Assembly (NCBI RefSeq): GCF_016612535.1
Contig: NZ_JAENXS010000001.1
Span: forward strand, 124,001-188,000
From: Bradyrhizobium diazoefficiens
Lineage (GTDB): Bacteria; Pseudomonadota; Alphaproteobacteria; Rhizobiales; Xanthobacteraceae
DNA length: 64,000 nt
Reading direction: 5' to 3'
The notes under the pieces were generated by a model. It did no database searches and had not been told where the DNA came from. It saw nothing but the letters and a program-made list of their open reading frames with translations. Each line of letters opens with the position of its first letter. The stretch's first letter is position 1. Positions 26,506-36,243 of the stretch are shown here, piece by piece. The position numbers were made by a program, and so were the translations under genes.

Positions 26506-28218
26506 TTACAGCCCGTGGATCATGCCCGCATTGATCAGCAGCCGGTTCAGCCGCCGCGCTTCGGCTCCGTCCTTGCAGCCGTAGAACATGCCCTTGCAGC
26601 GGAGCATGATCTCTTTCTGCTCGGCAAACGACGGATCGAGCGGGATGCCAGCGGTTTCCTGGATCACCAGCGGCAGATAGGGACCGTCGATCGTGTCCAT
26701 CACCGCGTCACTTTTCACCGGCTCGAAATTGACGGCGTCGATCGCGTAATAGGTCGCGTAAAGGCGCGGATCGTAAGCGTCGAGCTTCTTGCCGATGGCG
26801 CCTTCATCGAGCCCGGGCTCGAGCAGATTGGGCGCGAATTCGGGCTGGTGATCGCCATAACGCGCGATCAGGAAGGGCTCGCCCGGGAAATTCTTCTTCA
26901 AGCCGGCGACGAAGGCCTTGTACTGGTCGGCACTCATCGCCTGCCGGCGCAGATATTCGTCGATGGAAGCCACATTGCCCGGTGCGCGCCAGTTCGGCAT
27001 TAGATCGGGGCGGAAGCGCGTCTCCCAAGGGAAATGATTGGCGCCGAGATAGATGAAGGTGAACAGCGGCTTGTTCGGTGGCTGCTGTCCCATCAGCCGC
27101 AGCGCCTTGTCGTAGAAGAAGCTGTCGGGTTCGACATCCTTGGCGCCGAGATCCCTTGAATCGAGAAAGCGCTCGACGCCGGTCGTCATCTGAAAACTGC
27201 GGGCGCCCATGAAGCCGCCATAGGCGGGATAGAGCGACATCGTATCGTAGCCGCAGCGGCGCAGCGCCAGCGGAAGCCCGCGTTCGACGCGCCCCGAGGC
27301 AATGCGCGTCACGAAATAGGCGAAGCGGCCGAACGAGCGCGAGGAGAGACCGGCGAGCACGTTGTATTCTGTGAACCAGCTCGGCCCGCCATTGCTCTCG
27401 GCCAGGAATGTGCGCTCCTTGCCATCCCAGGATTTGAAGTGGCTGCCGTAACCTTGTGGCACCTTGATGCCCTGCGCGGCACGGATGTCGAAGCTCGATT
27501 CATCATGGATCATGACGATGTTCGGCCGGCGGCCGGCAGGATGACAGGCCTCGACCAGCGGCATGTTGAGCCGCTCGTCGGTCGAAGCCGCCGACTCCAT
27601 GAAGCCGTACTGCACGAAATCGGAAACCGCAGTGACCCCGGAGCGGAAGAACTTCGAGAGATAGCCGTCGTCGTAATAGCCGCGCCAGGCCTCGTCCGGA
27701 TGATAGACGGAATAGCCGACCAGACCGGCGAGACACGCGAGCATGGCGGCAAGCGCTGGCAGGCGGCGGATACGAAATGGATCGAGCCACCACAGCGCAT
27801 ACATCAAAGGCAGCGTGACGAAGCCGGCCCCGATCACCGACCAGCGCAGGTTCGGGAAGATCGTGAACAGGAACGCGACCGTGTCGCGGTCGATCATCAT
27901 CAGGTCGATGAAGTTGACCGTCATCTGGACGACGTCGTGCTTGAGCCTCGACAGCAGCACGAGCACGACAACCATGGTCAGCGACAGCGCGCCGGACAGC
28001 GCCGGCCGCCGCAGCAGCGTGATCCAGAAGAAATTGAGGATGCCCCAGGCAAGAGCGAAAGAGAGGCGCGAGCCGAAATCGGTCTCGGTCTCGTACATCA
28101 GGGCAAGCGCTGCGAGATGGGGCGCGGCAACCGCAAGGAGACGCCAGACGCCGAGCGCGGTGACGCTCGCCATTACGGCGGTGGCAGCTGAAGGACCTGG
28201 ATTGGGCGCGGACGCCAT
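26506..28218 (-). CDS. membrane-bound sulfatase-fold enzyme (phosphoethanolamine transferase/LTA synthase-like)
   Basis: About 570 aa. The N-terminal ~210 residues have five membrane segments; the rest is an alkaline-phosphatase-superfamily periplasmic domain: NIVMIHDESSFD (first metal site), YNVLAGLSSRSFG where the Thr/Ser nucleophile is expected, and IARYGDHQPEF (second metal site). The closest functional classes are EptA-like phosphoethanolamine transferases and OpgB/LtaS-like phosphoglycerol transferases, which modify envelope glycans or lipids. The start is uncertain: the ATG at 28218 is chosen, with alternatives at 28257 (TTG) and 28173. A candidate Pho box lies upstream. Confidence 0.75.
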   Translation of the reverse strand: MASAPNPGPSAATAVMASVTALGVWRLLAVAAPHLAALALMYETETDFGSRLSFALAWGILNFFWITLLRRPALSGALSLTMVVVLVLLSRLKHDVVQMTVNFIDLMMIDRDTVAFLFTIFPNLRWSVIGAGFVTLPLMYALWWLDPFRIRRLPALAAMLACLAGLVGYSVYHPDEAWRGYYDDGYLSKFFRSGVTAVSDFVQYGFMESAASTDERLNMPLVEACHPAGRRPNIVMIHDESSFDIRAAQGIKVPQGYGSHFKSWDGKERTFLAESNGGPSWFTEYNVLAGLSSRSFGRFAYFVTRIASGRVERGLPLALRRCGYDTMSLYPAYGGFMGARSFQMTTGVERFLDSRDLGAKDVEPDSFFYDKALRLMGQQPPNKPLFTFIYLGANHFPWETRFRPDLMPNWRAPGNVASIDEYLRRQAMSADQYKAFVAGLKKNFPGEPFLIARYGDHQPEFAPNLLEPGLDEGAIGKKLDAYDPRLYATYYAIDAVNFEPVKSDAVMDTIDGPYLPLVIQETAGIPLDPSFAEQKEIMLRCKGMFYGCKDGAEARRLNRLLINAGMIHGL

Positions 28219-28305
28219 CGACGACACGCAACAGCTGGTCCGGCGCGGTGATGCCAAGCCGTCGAACTGGCCTGCGGCGTTCGGCGCAGCCGGAAAGCCT
28301 GCACC

Positions 28306-28323
28306 GTGTCATAAAACTGTAAT
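28306..28323. promoter_or_regulatory. candidate Pho box upstream of the sulfatase-fold gene
   Basis: GTGTCAT-AAAA-CTGTAAT: two direct 7-mers 4 nt apart, each one mismatch from the CTGTCAT half-site of PhoB boxes. It lies 88 nt from the chosen start of the sulfatase-fold gene, but on the opposite orientation. The whole 28219-28525 gap has no other feature I can support. Confidence 0.35.
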
Positions 28324-28525
28324 GGAACGGTCACGGACAAGCAACGCGTGCAGCGATCCGACCTTCGCTTAATGTTAGCAGGCGGACAATAAGTCGCCGG
28401 CCGGCCGCCGGTCCTGCTCATTTGAGCCGGTCGCCTCGCCCGCCTGGCCCCGTTGGCTGGAGGCCTTCCATGCGGACCAGCCGGGCAGAACTACATGGGC
28501 GGCCGTGGCAGGCTGAGCGATCGAC

Positions 28526-29377
28526 TCAGCCCTGAGGCAGCAGCCCGAGCCGCTTGGCAATGATGCGGTCGACCGTGCGCTTGGGCAGCGCCGTGGTCAT
28601 GAAATGCCGCAGCCGGTTTGGCGCGATCTGGTAGCGCACCTTGGGCCTCGCAGCGGTGAGCGCCTTGAACACGACCTCCGCGATCCGCTCAGCCGGCAGG
28701 CCGGTCTCGCCGAGCTTCATCATGAACGCCAGGACCTTCTTGAACGCAGGCAGATAGGGCGAGTTCTGGTAGACCGAGAGATCGATCTGTTCGGCCTTGC
28801 TCCAGATCGGCGTCTTCACCGCGCCGGGGGCGACAATGATGACGTCGATTCCGAACAACATCAGTTCGCGGCGCAGGCTCTCCGACAGCCCTTCGATGGC
28901 GTGCTTGGAAGTGCAATACGGCGCCGACAGCGGATTGCCATTCTTGCCGGCGACAGAGCTGATCATGACGATCCGTCCTTTCGGTCCCTTCAGCGAGGGG
29001 TCGGCGCCAAGCAGCGGCCCGAAAGCCTGCGTCGCGATAACAGGGCCGATGACGTTGATATCCATCTGGCGGCGGAAATCATCCGCAGACAATTCGAGGA
29101 CCGGCCCTCCGACAGCGATGCCGGCATTGTTGACGAGACCGGCCAGCGTCTCGCCGCCAAGCGCCTCGCGCACCTGCCGCGCGGCGGCCAGCACGGCGGC
29201 CTCGTCGGTGACGTCGAAGAGTAGCGGCGTGAAGTTCACGCCGAACTCACCCCTCAGCCGATCGGCGTCGATCTGCTTGCGGACGCTGCCGAAGACGCGA
29301 TAGCCGCGTCCGATCAGAAATTTCGCAATGGCCCAGCCAATGCCGGTAGACGCGCCGGTGACGACGACGGATCGCAT
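28526..29377 (-). CDS. short-chain dehydrogenase/reductase
   Basis: 283 aa from the ATG at 29377 (GGGGGAA upstream). Classical SDR motifs: TGASTGIG cofactor loop at ~6-13, LVNNAGIA, catalytic SS(V) in IVMISSVAGKNG, and YCTSK as the YxxxK pair. The long C-terminal part with RYQIAPNRLRHFM resembles SDRs acting on lipids or retinol-like substrates, but the substrate is unknown. Stand-alone gene. An in-frame extension to 29482 is unsupported. Confidence 0.88.
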   Translation of the reverse strand: MRSVVVTGASTGIGWAIAKFLIGRGYRVFGSVRKQIDADRLRGEFGVNFTPLLFDVTDEAAVLAAARQVREALGGETLAGLVNNAGIAVGGPVLELSADDFRRQMDINVIGPVIATQAFGPLLGADPSLKGPKGRIVMISSVAGKNGNPLSAPYCTSKHAIEGLSESLRRELMLFGIDVIIVAPGAVKTPIWSKAEQIDLSVYQNSPYLPAFKKVLAFMMKLGETGLPAERIAEVVFKALTAARPKVRYQIAPNRLRHFMTTALPKRTVDRIIAKRLGLLPQG

Positions 29378-29887
29378 GGTAATTCCCCCTATAGCCCCGG
29401 CGATCATGTAGGACGAGGCCGCGCCGGCGCAATGCCGCCCAGTTCTCAAGCCGCGCACCGATGATCGTTTCCAAGACCACACCGCGCTGCAAGAAGGCGC
29501 GGCAGGTGTCGATTCTTAAGATGAAGCAGTGTGCGAACGTCGAAAATGCGGTTGATTGCGCGATGAGAGCGCAGATGAAGAGCCGAATCCTAGACTCTGA
29601 GGACACAGCGCTTTTGGCGATCGCGGGTTTTGAAAAACGTCGCGATTCCAAGAATGTGGTTTAAGCGTCAGTTCTTGGTGCTCTAGGAGCACTTCAACTC
29701 GCGAAGAATTTGAATGAAGCAGCCATGCTTCGCGCGAGATGATAAAGAGCGAGACCGCTGTCCGCGATCTCGCTCAGATATAGTCGCGAAGATTTAAGAT
29801 TTGGTTTGGCGAGCGAGGCTTTTTGTTTTCGCATCCGCGTCCCAAACGTAGCGCGTCAGCGACACGCTACGTTTGGAGAATAGCGAC
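29378..29887. other. 510-bp gene-poor region with hairpins
   Basis: No convincing gene. It contains a GAGCGAGA/TCTCGCTC hairpin (29747-29775) and the ilvC-proximal hairpin at 29842-29876. A 67-codon plus-strand frame (29461-29664) has no ribosome-binding site and no recognisable composition. AT content is slightly higher than in the surrounding genes. Confidence 0.4.
29842..29876 (-). terminator. ilvC 3' hairpin
   Basis: A perfect 12-bp inverted repeat, CCAAACGTAGCG with CGCTACGTTTGG, separated by an 11-nt loop, starts 11 nt after the ilvC stop. There is no uninterrupted T-run after it in the ilvC direction, so termination efficiency is uncertain. Confidence 0.6.
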
Positions 29888-30985
<1,098 letters not shown>

Positions 30986-31039
30986 CTAGAGCATTTCGGC
31001 CCCTTAGGGAAACCCGTTTCTGCATGGAAATCCGCGACA

Positions 31040-31642
31040 TCATGCATCCACGAAAACGGGGTAGAGGGAGGCGAGCAGCAGGAGCGCCATGACGATATTG
31101 AAGGCGCGGACCAGCCGCTCCGAGATCAGCACCGGTCGTAGTGCAGTGCCGAAGAACGCCCAGACCACCGTCGAGACCGTGCCGACCAGCAGGCTTATGA
31201 GGGTCTGGATGGCGATGTTGATCGGGAACTGGGCAATGGCCGCATAGGCCGTGATGGTGCCGATCACGATGACCCAGCCCTTGGCGTTGATCCACTGGAA
31301 CATGGCGGCGCCCCAGAAGGTCATCGGACCACGGCCATCCGCCTCGCCCGGCTTGGCCGGGCCTAAGAAGGCGATCACTACGGCGAGGTAAATCAAATAG
31401 ACCGCGCCGGCATATTTCAGGATGATCTGGAGGATAGGATAGGTCAGGAAGACGGTGCCGAGCCCGAGGCCGACGGCGCCGACCATGAAGGCAAAGCCGA
31501 GGACGACGCCAAGGATATGGGGGATCGTGCGCCGGAAGCCGTAGGTCAGGCCCGAGGCCAACAGCATGATGTTGTTAGGCCCGGGGGTGAAGTACATCAC
31601 CACCATGAAGGCGAGAAAGGCGTAGAAGAGCGAGTAGGCCAT
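31040..31642 (-). CDS. LysE/RhtB-family amino-acid exporter
   Basis: 200 aa with six membrane segments; the N-terminal MYFTPGPNNIMLLASGLTYG is the LysE/RhtB signature. The family exports amino acids such as Lys, Thr, homoserine or Leu. It follows the DMT-transporter gene by 7 nt, so the two putative exporters are probably cotranscribed. Start ATG 31642, with GAGGTG upstream. Proximity to ilv genes suggests, but does not prove, a branched-chain or Thr-related substrate. Confidence 0.85.
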   Translation of the reverse strand: MAYSLFYAFLAFMVVMYFTPGPNNIMLLASGLTYGFRRTIPHILGVVLGFAFMVGAVGLGLGTVFLTYPILQIILKYAGAVYLIYLAVVIAFLGPAKPGEADGRGPMTFWGAAMFQWINAKGWVIVIGTITAYAAIAQFPINIAIQTLISLLVGTVSTVVWAFFGTALRPVLISERLVRAFNIVMALLLLASLYPVFVDA

Positions 31643-31649
31643 ATTCACC

Positions 31650-32525
31650 TCACGCGGTCTTCGCAAGCGGCTGCGGCCGCTTGACCAGCACCATCACCGC
31701 GATGCCACCGATTACAGTCAGCATGCCGGCGAGGCGCAGCGGCCCGAACCGCTCGCCAAACACGATGCTGGACGCGGCCGAACCGACGAACGGCACGAGC
31801 AGCGCGAACGGCACGACCTGGGCCGCCGGATAATCACGCAGCAGCCGGCCCCACAGCCAATAGGCGATGCTGGTGGAGATGGCGCCGGTCGCCAGCAGGC
31901 AGATCAGGCCGGTCAGCGACATATGGATCAGCGACTGCCAGGTCGGCGCCGGTCCGTTGACGACCAGCGTGAGCGCGAACAGCGGCACCGCGGTCGCGAG
32001 GCACAGCCAGGCGAACAGATCGAACATCGGCACACCGCGGGCGCCGCGTAGCAGGATGTTGCCGACGGCAAAGCTGACCGGCGCGATCATCAGCACGGCA
32101 AAGGCAGCGACGCTGAAATCATAGCCGACTGTACCGCAGATCATCAGCAGGCCGACGGCTGCGATGACGACGCCGAGCGTCTGCACCGGCGTCGGCCGCT
32201 CGCCGAATGCGATCGCGGCAAAGCCGATCGTAAAAAGTGCCTGGCTCTGCACGACAACGCTGGTCAGCCCCACCGGCACGCCATGCGCGATCCCATAGGC
32301 CTGGCTCAGGAACTGGCCGAGAAACAGCGTAAAACTGATCGCGATCAGGAGCGACCAGCCGACCTTCGGCTTGGGAATGAACAGGCACGGCACCGCGGCG
32401 ATGCCAAAGCGCATCGCCGTCATCAGCTCCGGCGAAAACTCGTCGAGCGCAATCCGGCTCGCTACGAACGCAAGCCCCCAGATGATCGCCACCAAAAGGG
32501 CGATGAGAATGTCGGCCGGCTTCAT
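31650..32525 (-). CDS. EamA/DMT-family transporter
   Basis: 291 aa with ten hydrophobic segments and an internal duplication typical of EamA proteins; the first half has AIIWGLAFVASRIALDEFSPE and GERPTPVQTLGVVIA, the second half GERFGPLRLAGMLTVIGG. Substrate unknown; relatives export amino acids or metabolites. Upstream of the LysE-type gene by 7 nt. Confidence 0.88.
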   Translation of the reverse strand: MKPADILIALLVAIIWGLAFVASRIALDEFSPELMTAMRFGIAAVPCLFIPKPKVGWSLLIAISFTLFLGQFLSQAYGIAHGVPVGLTSVVVQSQALFTIGFAAIAFGERPTPVQTLGVVIAAVGLLMICGTVGYDFSVAAFAVLMIAPVSFAVGNILLRGARGVPMFDLFAWLCLATAVPLFALTLVVNGPAPTWQSLIHMSLTGLICLLATGAISTSIAYWLWGRLLRDYPAAQVVPFALLVPFVGSAASSIVFGERFGPLRLAGMLTVIGGIAVMVLVKRPQPLAKTA

Positions 32526-32594
32526 TGTTGTTTCCGGTTTTGCCTTGTCGTGCAGCCCTGCTTGTCGTTCTGGGCTGGCCCTGCTCGCCGGCCT

Positions 32595-33284
32595 CTACGT
32601 GGAAGGATTGGGTTTGCGCACGAGATAAGTGCCGTGCATCGGCGCGTGATAGTCGGCCGAGACCAGCGTGAAGCCGACGTCGGTCAGCATCCGCTCCATC
32701 ACCCAGCCAAAGGTGGAATATTCGTCGCGCATATGCGTCACCACGCTCTCGTGCGAAAAATCGTGGTTCTTGATGTGGTAGTCGGCCCATTGCTCGACGT
32801 CGCGCTCGACGGCATCGGGCATGGACGCGTAGACGATGTCGCGCAGGTAGAAGGTCGCACCGGGTTTGAGCGCGCGAAAAATCCGCGACATCGCCACCGC
32901 CTTCCAGAAATCCGGCAGATGATGCAGCGTGAACTCGCTGACGATCAGATCGTAGGAGTCCGGCCGGTAGGCGAAGCTAAGCAGGCCGGCCGACTGCGTG
33001 CGCAACGGCGCCTTGCGGTCGCGGGCGTAGATCTCGGCGAGCGCCAGCATCGCCGGCGAGATGTCGATGGCATCGACCTCGGCGCCCATTAGCGCGGCTT
33101 CGGTCGCCAGCACGCCGTTGCCGCAGCCGATGTCGGCGATACGCCAGCCGCGCTGGACTCCGAGCATTTTCAGCGCGGCGCGCGCCCGCAAATCGGCATC
33201 ATCATGGGCGTCGTAGATCGACGCCACCGCGGGCTCGATCCCCATCCGGTTCCGCTCGTTATAGTACCAGTCGCGCGCCAGCAT
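32595..33284 (-). CDS. class I SAM-dependent methyltransferase
   Basis: 229 aa. The SAM-binding motif I is RIADIGCGNGVLATEAAL (~48-65), with motif II VDAIDISPAML and YDLIVSEFTLHHLPD following, as in UbiE/Methyltransf_11 proteins. The acceptor is unknown. It lies 3 nt downstream of the ilvN stop and probably shares its transcript, but nothing links it to branched-chain amino-acid metabolism. Confidence 0.85.
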   Translation of the reverse strand: MLARDWYYNERNRMGIEPAVASIYDAHDDADLRARAALKMLGVQRGWRIADIGCGNGVLATEAALMGAEVDAIDISPAMLALAEIYARDRKAPLRTQSAGLLSFAYRPDSYDLIVSEFTLHHLPDFWKAVAMSRIFRALKPGATFYLRDIVYASMPDAVERDVEQWADYHIKNHDFSHESVVTHMRDEYSTFGWVMERMLTDVGFTLVSADYHAPMHGTYLVRKPNPST

Positions 33285-33287
33285 GAT

Positions 33288-33830
33288 TCACATTCCTTCA
33301 GGCCCGCGACCGATCGCGGCCACGCCGGTGCGCGACACCTCGACAAGGCCGAGCGGGCGCATCAGATCGATAAACTGGTTGATCTTGTCCGTATTGCCTG
33401 TGATCTCGAACACAAAGCTCTCGGTGGTGGCGTCGATCACGCGGGCGCGGAAGGCGTCGGCGAGCCGCAGCGCCTCGACGCGATGCTCGCCCTGCCCGCA
33501 CACCTTGACCATCGCCAGCTCGCGCTCGATCGAGCGCTTGGTCTGGGTCATGTCGACGACGCGGTAGACCGGGATCATGCGGTCGAGCTGGTGCTTGATC
33601 TGCTCGATCACCATCGGGGTCCCCGTGGTGACGATGGTGATACGCGAGAGATGCTTCTGGCTCTCGGTCTCGGAGACCGTGAGGCTCTCGATGTTGTAGC
33701 CGCGTCCGGAGAACAGGCCGATGACGCGCGCGAGCACGCCCGGCTCGTTCTGCACGAGCACCGACAGCGTGTGCGTCTCGTTGGGATCGTGGCGGTCCTC
33801 GATGAAGTAAGCGGATGCGGGCTGGTTCAT
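33288..33830 (-). CDS. ilvN: acetolactate synthase small subunit
   Basis: 180 aa from the ATG at 33830 (AGGGGACG upstream). The N-terminal ACT domain (TLSVLVQNEPGVLARVIGLFSGRGYNI) binds valine for feedback inhibition; the C-terminal half has the IlvN/IlvH regulatory fold. It pairs with IlvB, whose gene lies about 300 nt upstream on the same strand, separated by a gene remnant and a repeat element. Confidence 0.95.
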   Translation of the reverse strand: MNQPASAYFIEDRHDPNETHTLSVLVQNEPGVLARVIGLFSGRGYNIESLTVSETESQKHLSRITIVTTGTPMVIEQIKHQLDRMIPVYRVVDMTQTKRSIERELAMVKVCGQGEHRVEALRLADAFRARVIDATTESFVFEITGNTDKINQFIDLMRPLGLVEVSRTGVAAIGRGPEGM

Positions 33831-33853
33831 GATCGTCCCCTGTTGTCTCTGCC

Positions 33854-33952
33854 TCACGCCATTGCTGGCGCGTCCGTCCCGACCCAATGGCGGAACAGAT
33901 CGAAATCGATATTGCCGCCGGACAGCACGAGACCGACGCGCTTGCCGGAAGG
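33854..33952 (-). pseudogene. C-terminal remnant of a threonine/serine dehydratase
   Basis: About 31 codons with an intact stop translate to the tail of a PLP-dependent threonine dehydratase: GKRVGLVLSGGNIDFDLFRH followed by WVGTDAP. The SGGN loop binds the PLP phosphate in intact enzymes. Everything upstream, some 300 codons, is missing; the homology ends at the palindromic element that begins near 33953. It lies between ilvB and ilvN, where an intact gene would be a plausible neighbour because threonine dehydratase starts isoleucine synthesis. Confidence 0.7.
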
Positions 33953-34112
33953 TGAGCTCCCGCGCCCCGCTCTTCGCGGGGAGAGGGTTGGGGTGAGGGG
34001 CTGCTTCCGCGCAAACGGTGAGAATTCGGCTCGCGGAGAGTCCCCCTCACCCGGATTGCGCTCACGCGCAATCCGGCCTCTCCCCGCAAGCGGGGAGAGG
34101 CGAAGAAGGCGC
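33953..34112. repeat. intergenic palindromic element (CCTCTCCCCGC family)
   Basis: A ~160-bp element with nested inverted repeats: CCCCGC-TCTTC-GCGGGG near the left end, CCGGATTGCG with CGCAATCCGG (34051-34060 and 34067-34076, loop 6 nt), and CTCTCCCCGC-AA-GCGGGGAGAG near the right end (34078-34099). Related fragments occur near 8400-8430 and 50600. It abuts the dehydratase remnant. Confidence 0.7.
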
Positions 34113-34137
34113 GCCCGTCGCTGCTGCGTCATCGCGC

Positions 34138-35913
34138 TCACACCAGCGCCTTGCCGCCGGCGAACGCCTTGGCCGTGGCCTCGTCATTCGCCTGCTCCGG
34201 CAGCAGCATTTCGTTGTGCGCCTTGCCGGAGGGGATCATCGGGAAGCAGTTTTCCAGCGCGGCGACACGGCAGTCGAACAGCACCGGGCGCTTGACCGAG
34301 ATCATCTCCTGGATGGCGCCGTCGAGATCGCCGGGCTTGTGCACCTGGATGCCGACCCCGCCATAGGCTTCCGCGAGCTTGACGAAGTCCGGCAGCGCCT
34401 CAGAATAGGAATGCGATAGCCGGTTGCCGTGCAGCAGCTGCTGCCACTGCCGCACCATGCCCATGTACTGGTTGTTCAGGATGAAGATCTTGATCGGCAG
34501 CTCGTACTGCACCGCAGTCGACATCTCCTGCATCGTCATCTGCACCGAGGCGTCGCCCGCGATGTCGATGACGAGGCTGTCCGGATGGGCAACCTGCACG
34601 CCGACTGCGGCCGGCAGGCCGTAGCCCATGGTGCCGAGACCGCCCGACGTCATCCAGCGATGCGGCTCCTCGAAGCCGAAGAACTGCGCCGCCCACATCT
34701 GATGCTGGCCGACCTCGGTGGTGATGTAGGTATCCCTGCCGCGCGTCGCCTCAAACAGGCTCTGGATCGCGTGCTGCGGCAGGATGATATCGTTGCTCTT
34801 CTTGTAATAGAGCGAGTTGCGGGCGCGCCACTGCGCGATCTGCTGCCACCACGCCTTGATGTCGGGCTTCTTCGCCTCGGCCTTGAACACCTGGAGGATG
34901 TCGCCGAGGATATTGGCACAATCGCCGATGATCGGCACGTCGACGCGGATGTTCTTGTTGATCGAGGACGGATCGATATCGATGTGGATCTTCTTCGAGT
35001 TCGGCGAGAACGCATCGACACGACCGGTGATGCGATCGTCGAAACGCGCGCCGACGCACAACATGACGTCGCAATCATGCATGGTCATGTTGGCTTCGTA
35101 GGTGCCGTGCATGCCGAGCATGCCGAGCCAACTCTTGCCCGACGCCGGATAGGCGCCCAGGCCCATCAGCGTGGACGTGATCGGAAAACCGGTCACCTCG
35201 ACCAGCTCCCGCAGCAGCTTGGTTGCCTCGGGACCCGAATTGATGACACCGCCGCCGCTATAGATCACGGGACGCTTGGCGCCCGCGAGGAGTGCCACGG
35301 CCTTGCGGATCTGCGTCGCATCGCCCTTCACGCGCGGCGCGTAGGAGCGGTGCACATCGGACTTGCGCGGCGGATGATAGGTGCCGGTCGCGAACTGCAC
35401 GTCCTTGGGCACGTCGACCAGCACCGGGCCGGGGCGGCCGGTGGTCGCAACGTAGAAGGCCTCGTGCAGCACTTTTGCGAGATCGTTGACGTCGCGCACC
35501 AACCAATTGTGCTTGGTGCAGGGGCGCGTGATGCCGACCGTGTCGCATTCCTGGAATGCGTCGTTGCCGATCAGATGCGTCGGCACCTGGCCGGAGATGC
35601 AGACCAGCGGGATCGAATCCATCAGCGCGTCGGTCAGCGGCGTCACCATGTTGGTAGCGCCGGGGCCGGAGGTCACCAGCGCAACGCCGGGCTTGCCGGT
35701 CGAGCGCGCATAGCCCTCCGCGGCATGGCCCGCGCCCTGCTCGTGGCGAACCAGGATGTGCTGGACTTCGCTCTGCTGGAAGATCTCGTCGTAGATCGGA
35801 AGCACGGCGCCGCCGGGATAGCCGAAGATGTCGGTCACGCCGTGATCGATGAGCGCGCGGACGATCATCGCGGCGCCGGTCATCTGGTTCGGATCGTGGC
35901 TCTTCTCGCTCAT
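34138..35913 (-). CDS. ilvB: acetolactate synthase large subunit
   Basis: 591 aa from the ATG at 35913, with GGAGC upstream. Thiamine-diphosphate enzyme motifs are all visible: FGYPGGAVLPIYDEIF, the catalytic Glu in RHEQGAGHAAEGYAR, ALVTSGPGATN, and the cofactor motif GDASVQMTMQEMSTAVQYELPIKIFILNN. It condenses pyruvate to acetolactate, or pyruvate with 2-oxobutyrate, in Val/Leu/Ile synthesis. Regulation is shown by the upstream sequence: promoter 36122-36149, a leader peptide and a terminator (35971-35996) before the gene. Confidence 0.96.
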   Translation of the reverse strand: MSEKSHDPNQMTGAAMIVRALIDHGVTDIFGYPGGAVLPIYDEIFQQSEVQHILVRHEQGAGHAAEGYARSTGKPGVALVTSGPGATNMVTPLTDALMDSIPLVCISGQVPTHLIGNDAFQECDTVGITRPCTKHNWLVRDVNDLAKVLHEAFYVATTGRPGPVLVDVPKDVQFATGTYHPPRKSDVHRSYAPRVKGDATQIRKAVALLAGAKRPVIYSGGGVINSGPEATKLLRELVEVTGFPITSTLMGLGAYPASGKSWLGMLGMHGTYEANMTMHDCDVMLCVGARFDDRITGRVDAFSPNSKKIHIDIDPSSINKNIRVDVPIIGDCANILGDILQVFKAEAKKPDIKAWWQQIAQWRARNSLYYKKSNDIILPQHAIQSLFEATRGRDTYITTEVGQHQMWAAQFFGFEEPHRWMTSGGLGTMGYGLPAAVGVQVAHPDSLVIDIAGDASVQMTMQEMSTAVQYELPIKIFILNNQYMGMVRQWQQLLHGNRLSHSYSEALPDFVKLAEAYGGVGIQVHKPGDLDGAIQEMISVKRPVLFDCRVAALENCFPMIPSGKAHNEMLLPEQANDEATAKAFAGGKALV

Positions 35914-35970
35914 TGGCTTTGCTCCGGATGCGCTGTTGTCAGCGGCTTCGTTCGTGTCGGGTTCGGGAAA

Positions 35971-36044
35971 TAAAAAAGGCCCCGAAGAGGGACCCTGCAC
36001 ACCGCCTGTCGTGTGGATGGCAGCTAGCCACCCCCGGCGGTGTG
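35971..36044 (-). promoter_or_regulatory. ilvB transcription attenuator (terminator plus competing stems)
   Basis: Read in the ilvB direction: a 9-bp stem pairs CACACCGCC in the leader-peptide codons (36036-36044) with GGCGGTGTG (35998-36006). Immediately after comes a GC-rich hairpin (stem GGTCCC/GGGGCC with flanking G-U and A-U pairs, within 35978-35996) followed by a T-run (35971-35977). This is the arrangement of an intrinsic terminator controlled by translation of the leader peptide. Confidence 0.75.
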
Positions 36045-36089
36045 CCTGGGTACGACGGCGATAAGGATTTTGGTAATAATGTTACGCAT
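36024..36089 (-). CDS. ilvB leader peptide
   Basis: 21 codons beginning MRNIITKILIAVVPR and ending in a Gly-rich tail. Nine of the first fourteen codons are Ile, Leu, Val, Thr or Ala, with Ile-Ile and Val-Val pairs, as expected for ribosome stalling when charged branched-chain tRNAs are scarce. It starts about 27-32 nt after the predicted transcription start. The stop lies inside the loop of the 35998-36044 stem. No strong ribosome-binding site is visible. Confidence 0.75.
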   Translation of the reverse strand: MRNIITKILIAVVPRHTAGGG

Positions 36090-36121
36090 GGCAGGCGCTC
36101 GACTTCCCAAAGGTTGCGCGA

Positions 36122-36149
36122 AACATAGCGGCCAAAGCCCGGATGTCAA
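36122..36149 (-). promoter_or_regulatory. predicted sigma-70-type promoter of ilvB
   Basis: A perfect TTGACA -35 box (36149-36144) and TATGTT -10 box (36127-36122), spaced 16 bp. Transcription would start near 36115, giving a leader RNA of about 200 nt that contains the leader peptide and attenuator. Confidence 0.6.
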
Positions 36150-36243
36150 GGCAATGCGGCCGTTCCTGCGCGATTTTGGCAGTGTAGCGGGGTTCCCGAG
36201 TTCCGGCGAGAGGTAAATTCGGGAACTCAGACACAAAAGCGAG

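Noticed and set aside
34429..35973. 514-codon plus-strand ORF
   Set aside because: Antisense to ilvB.
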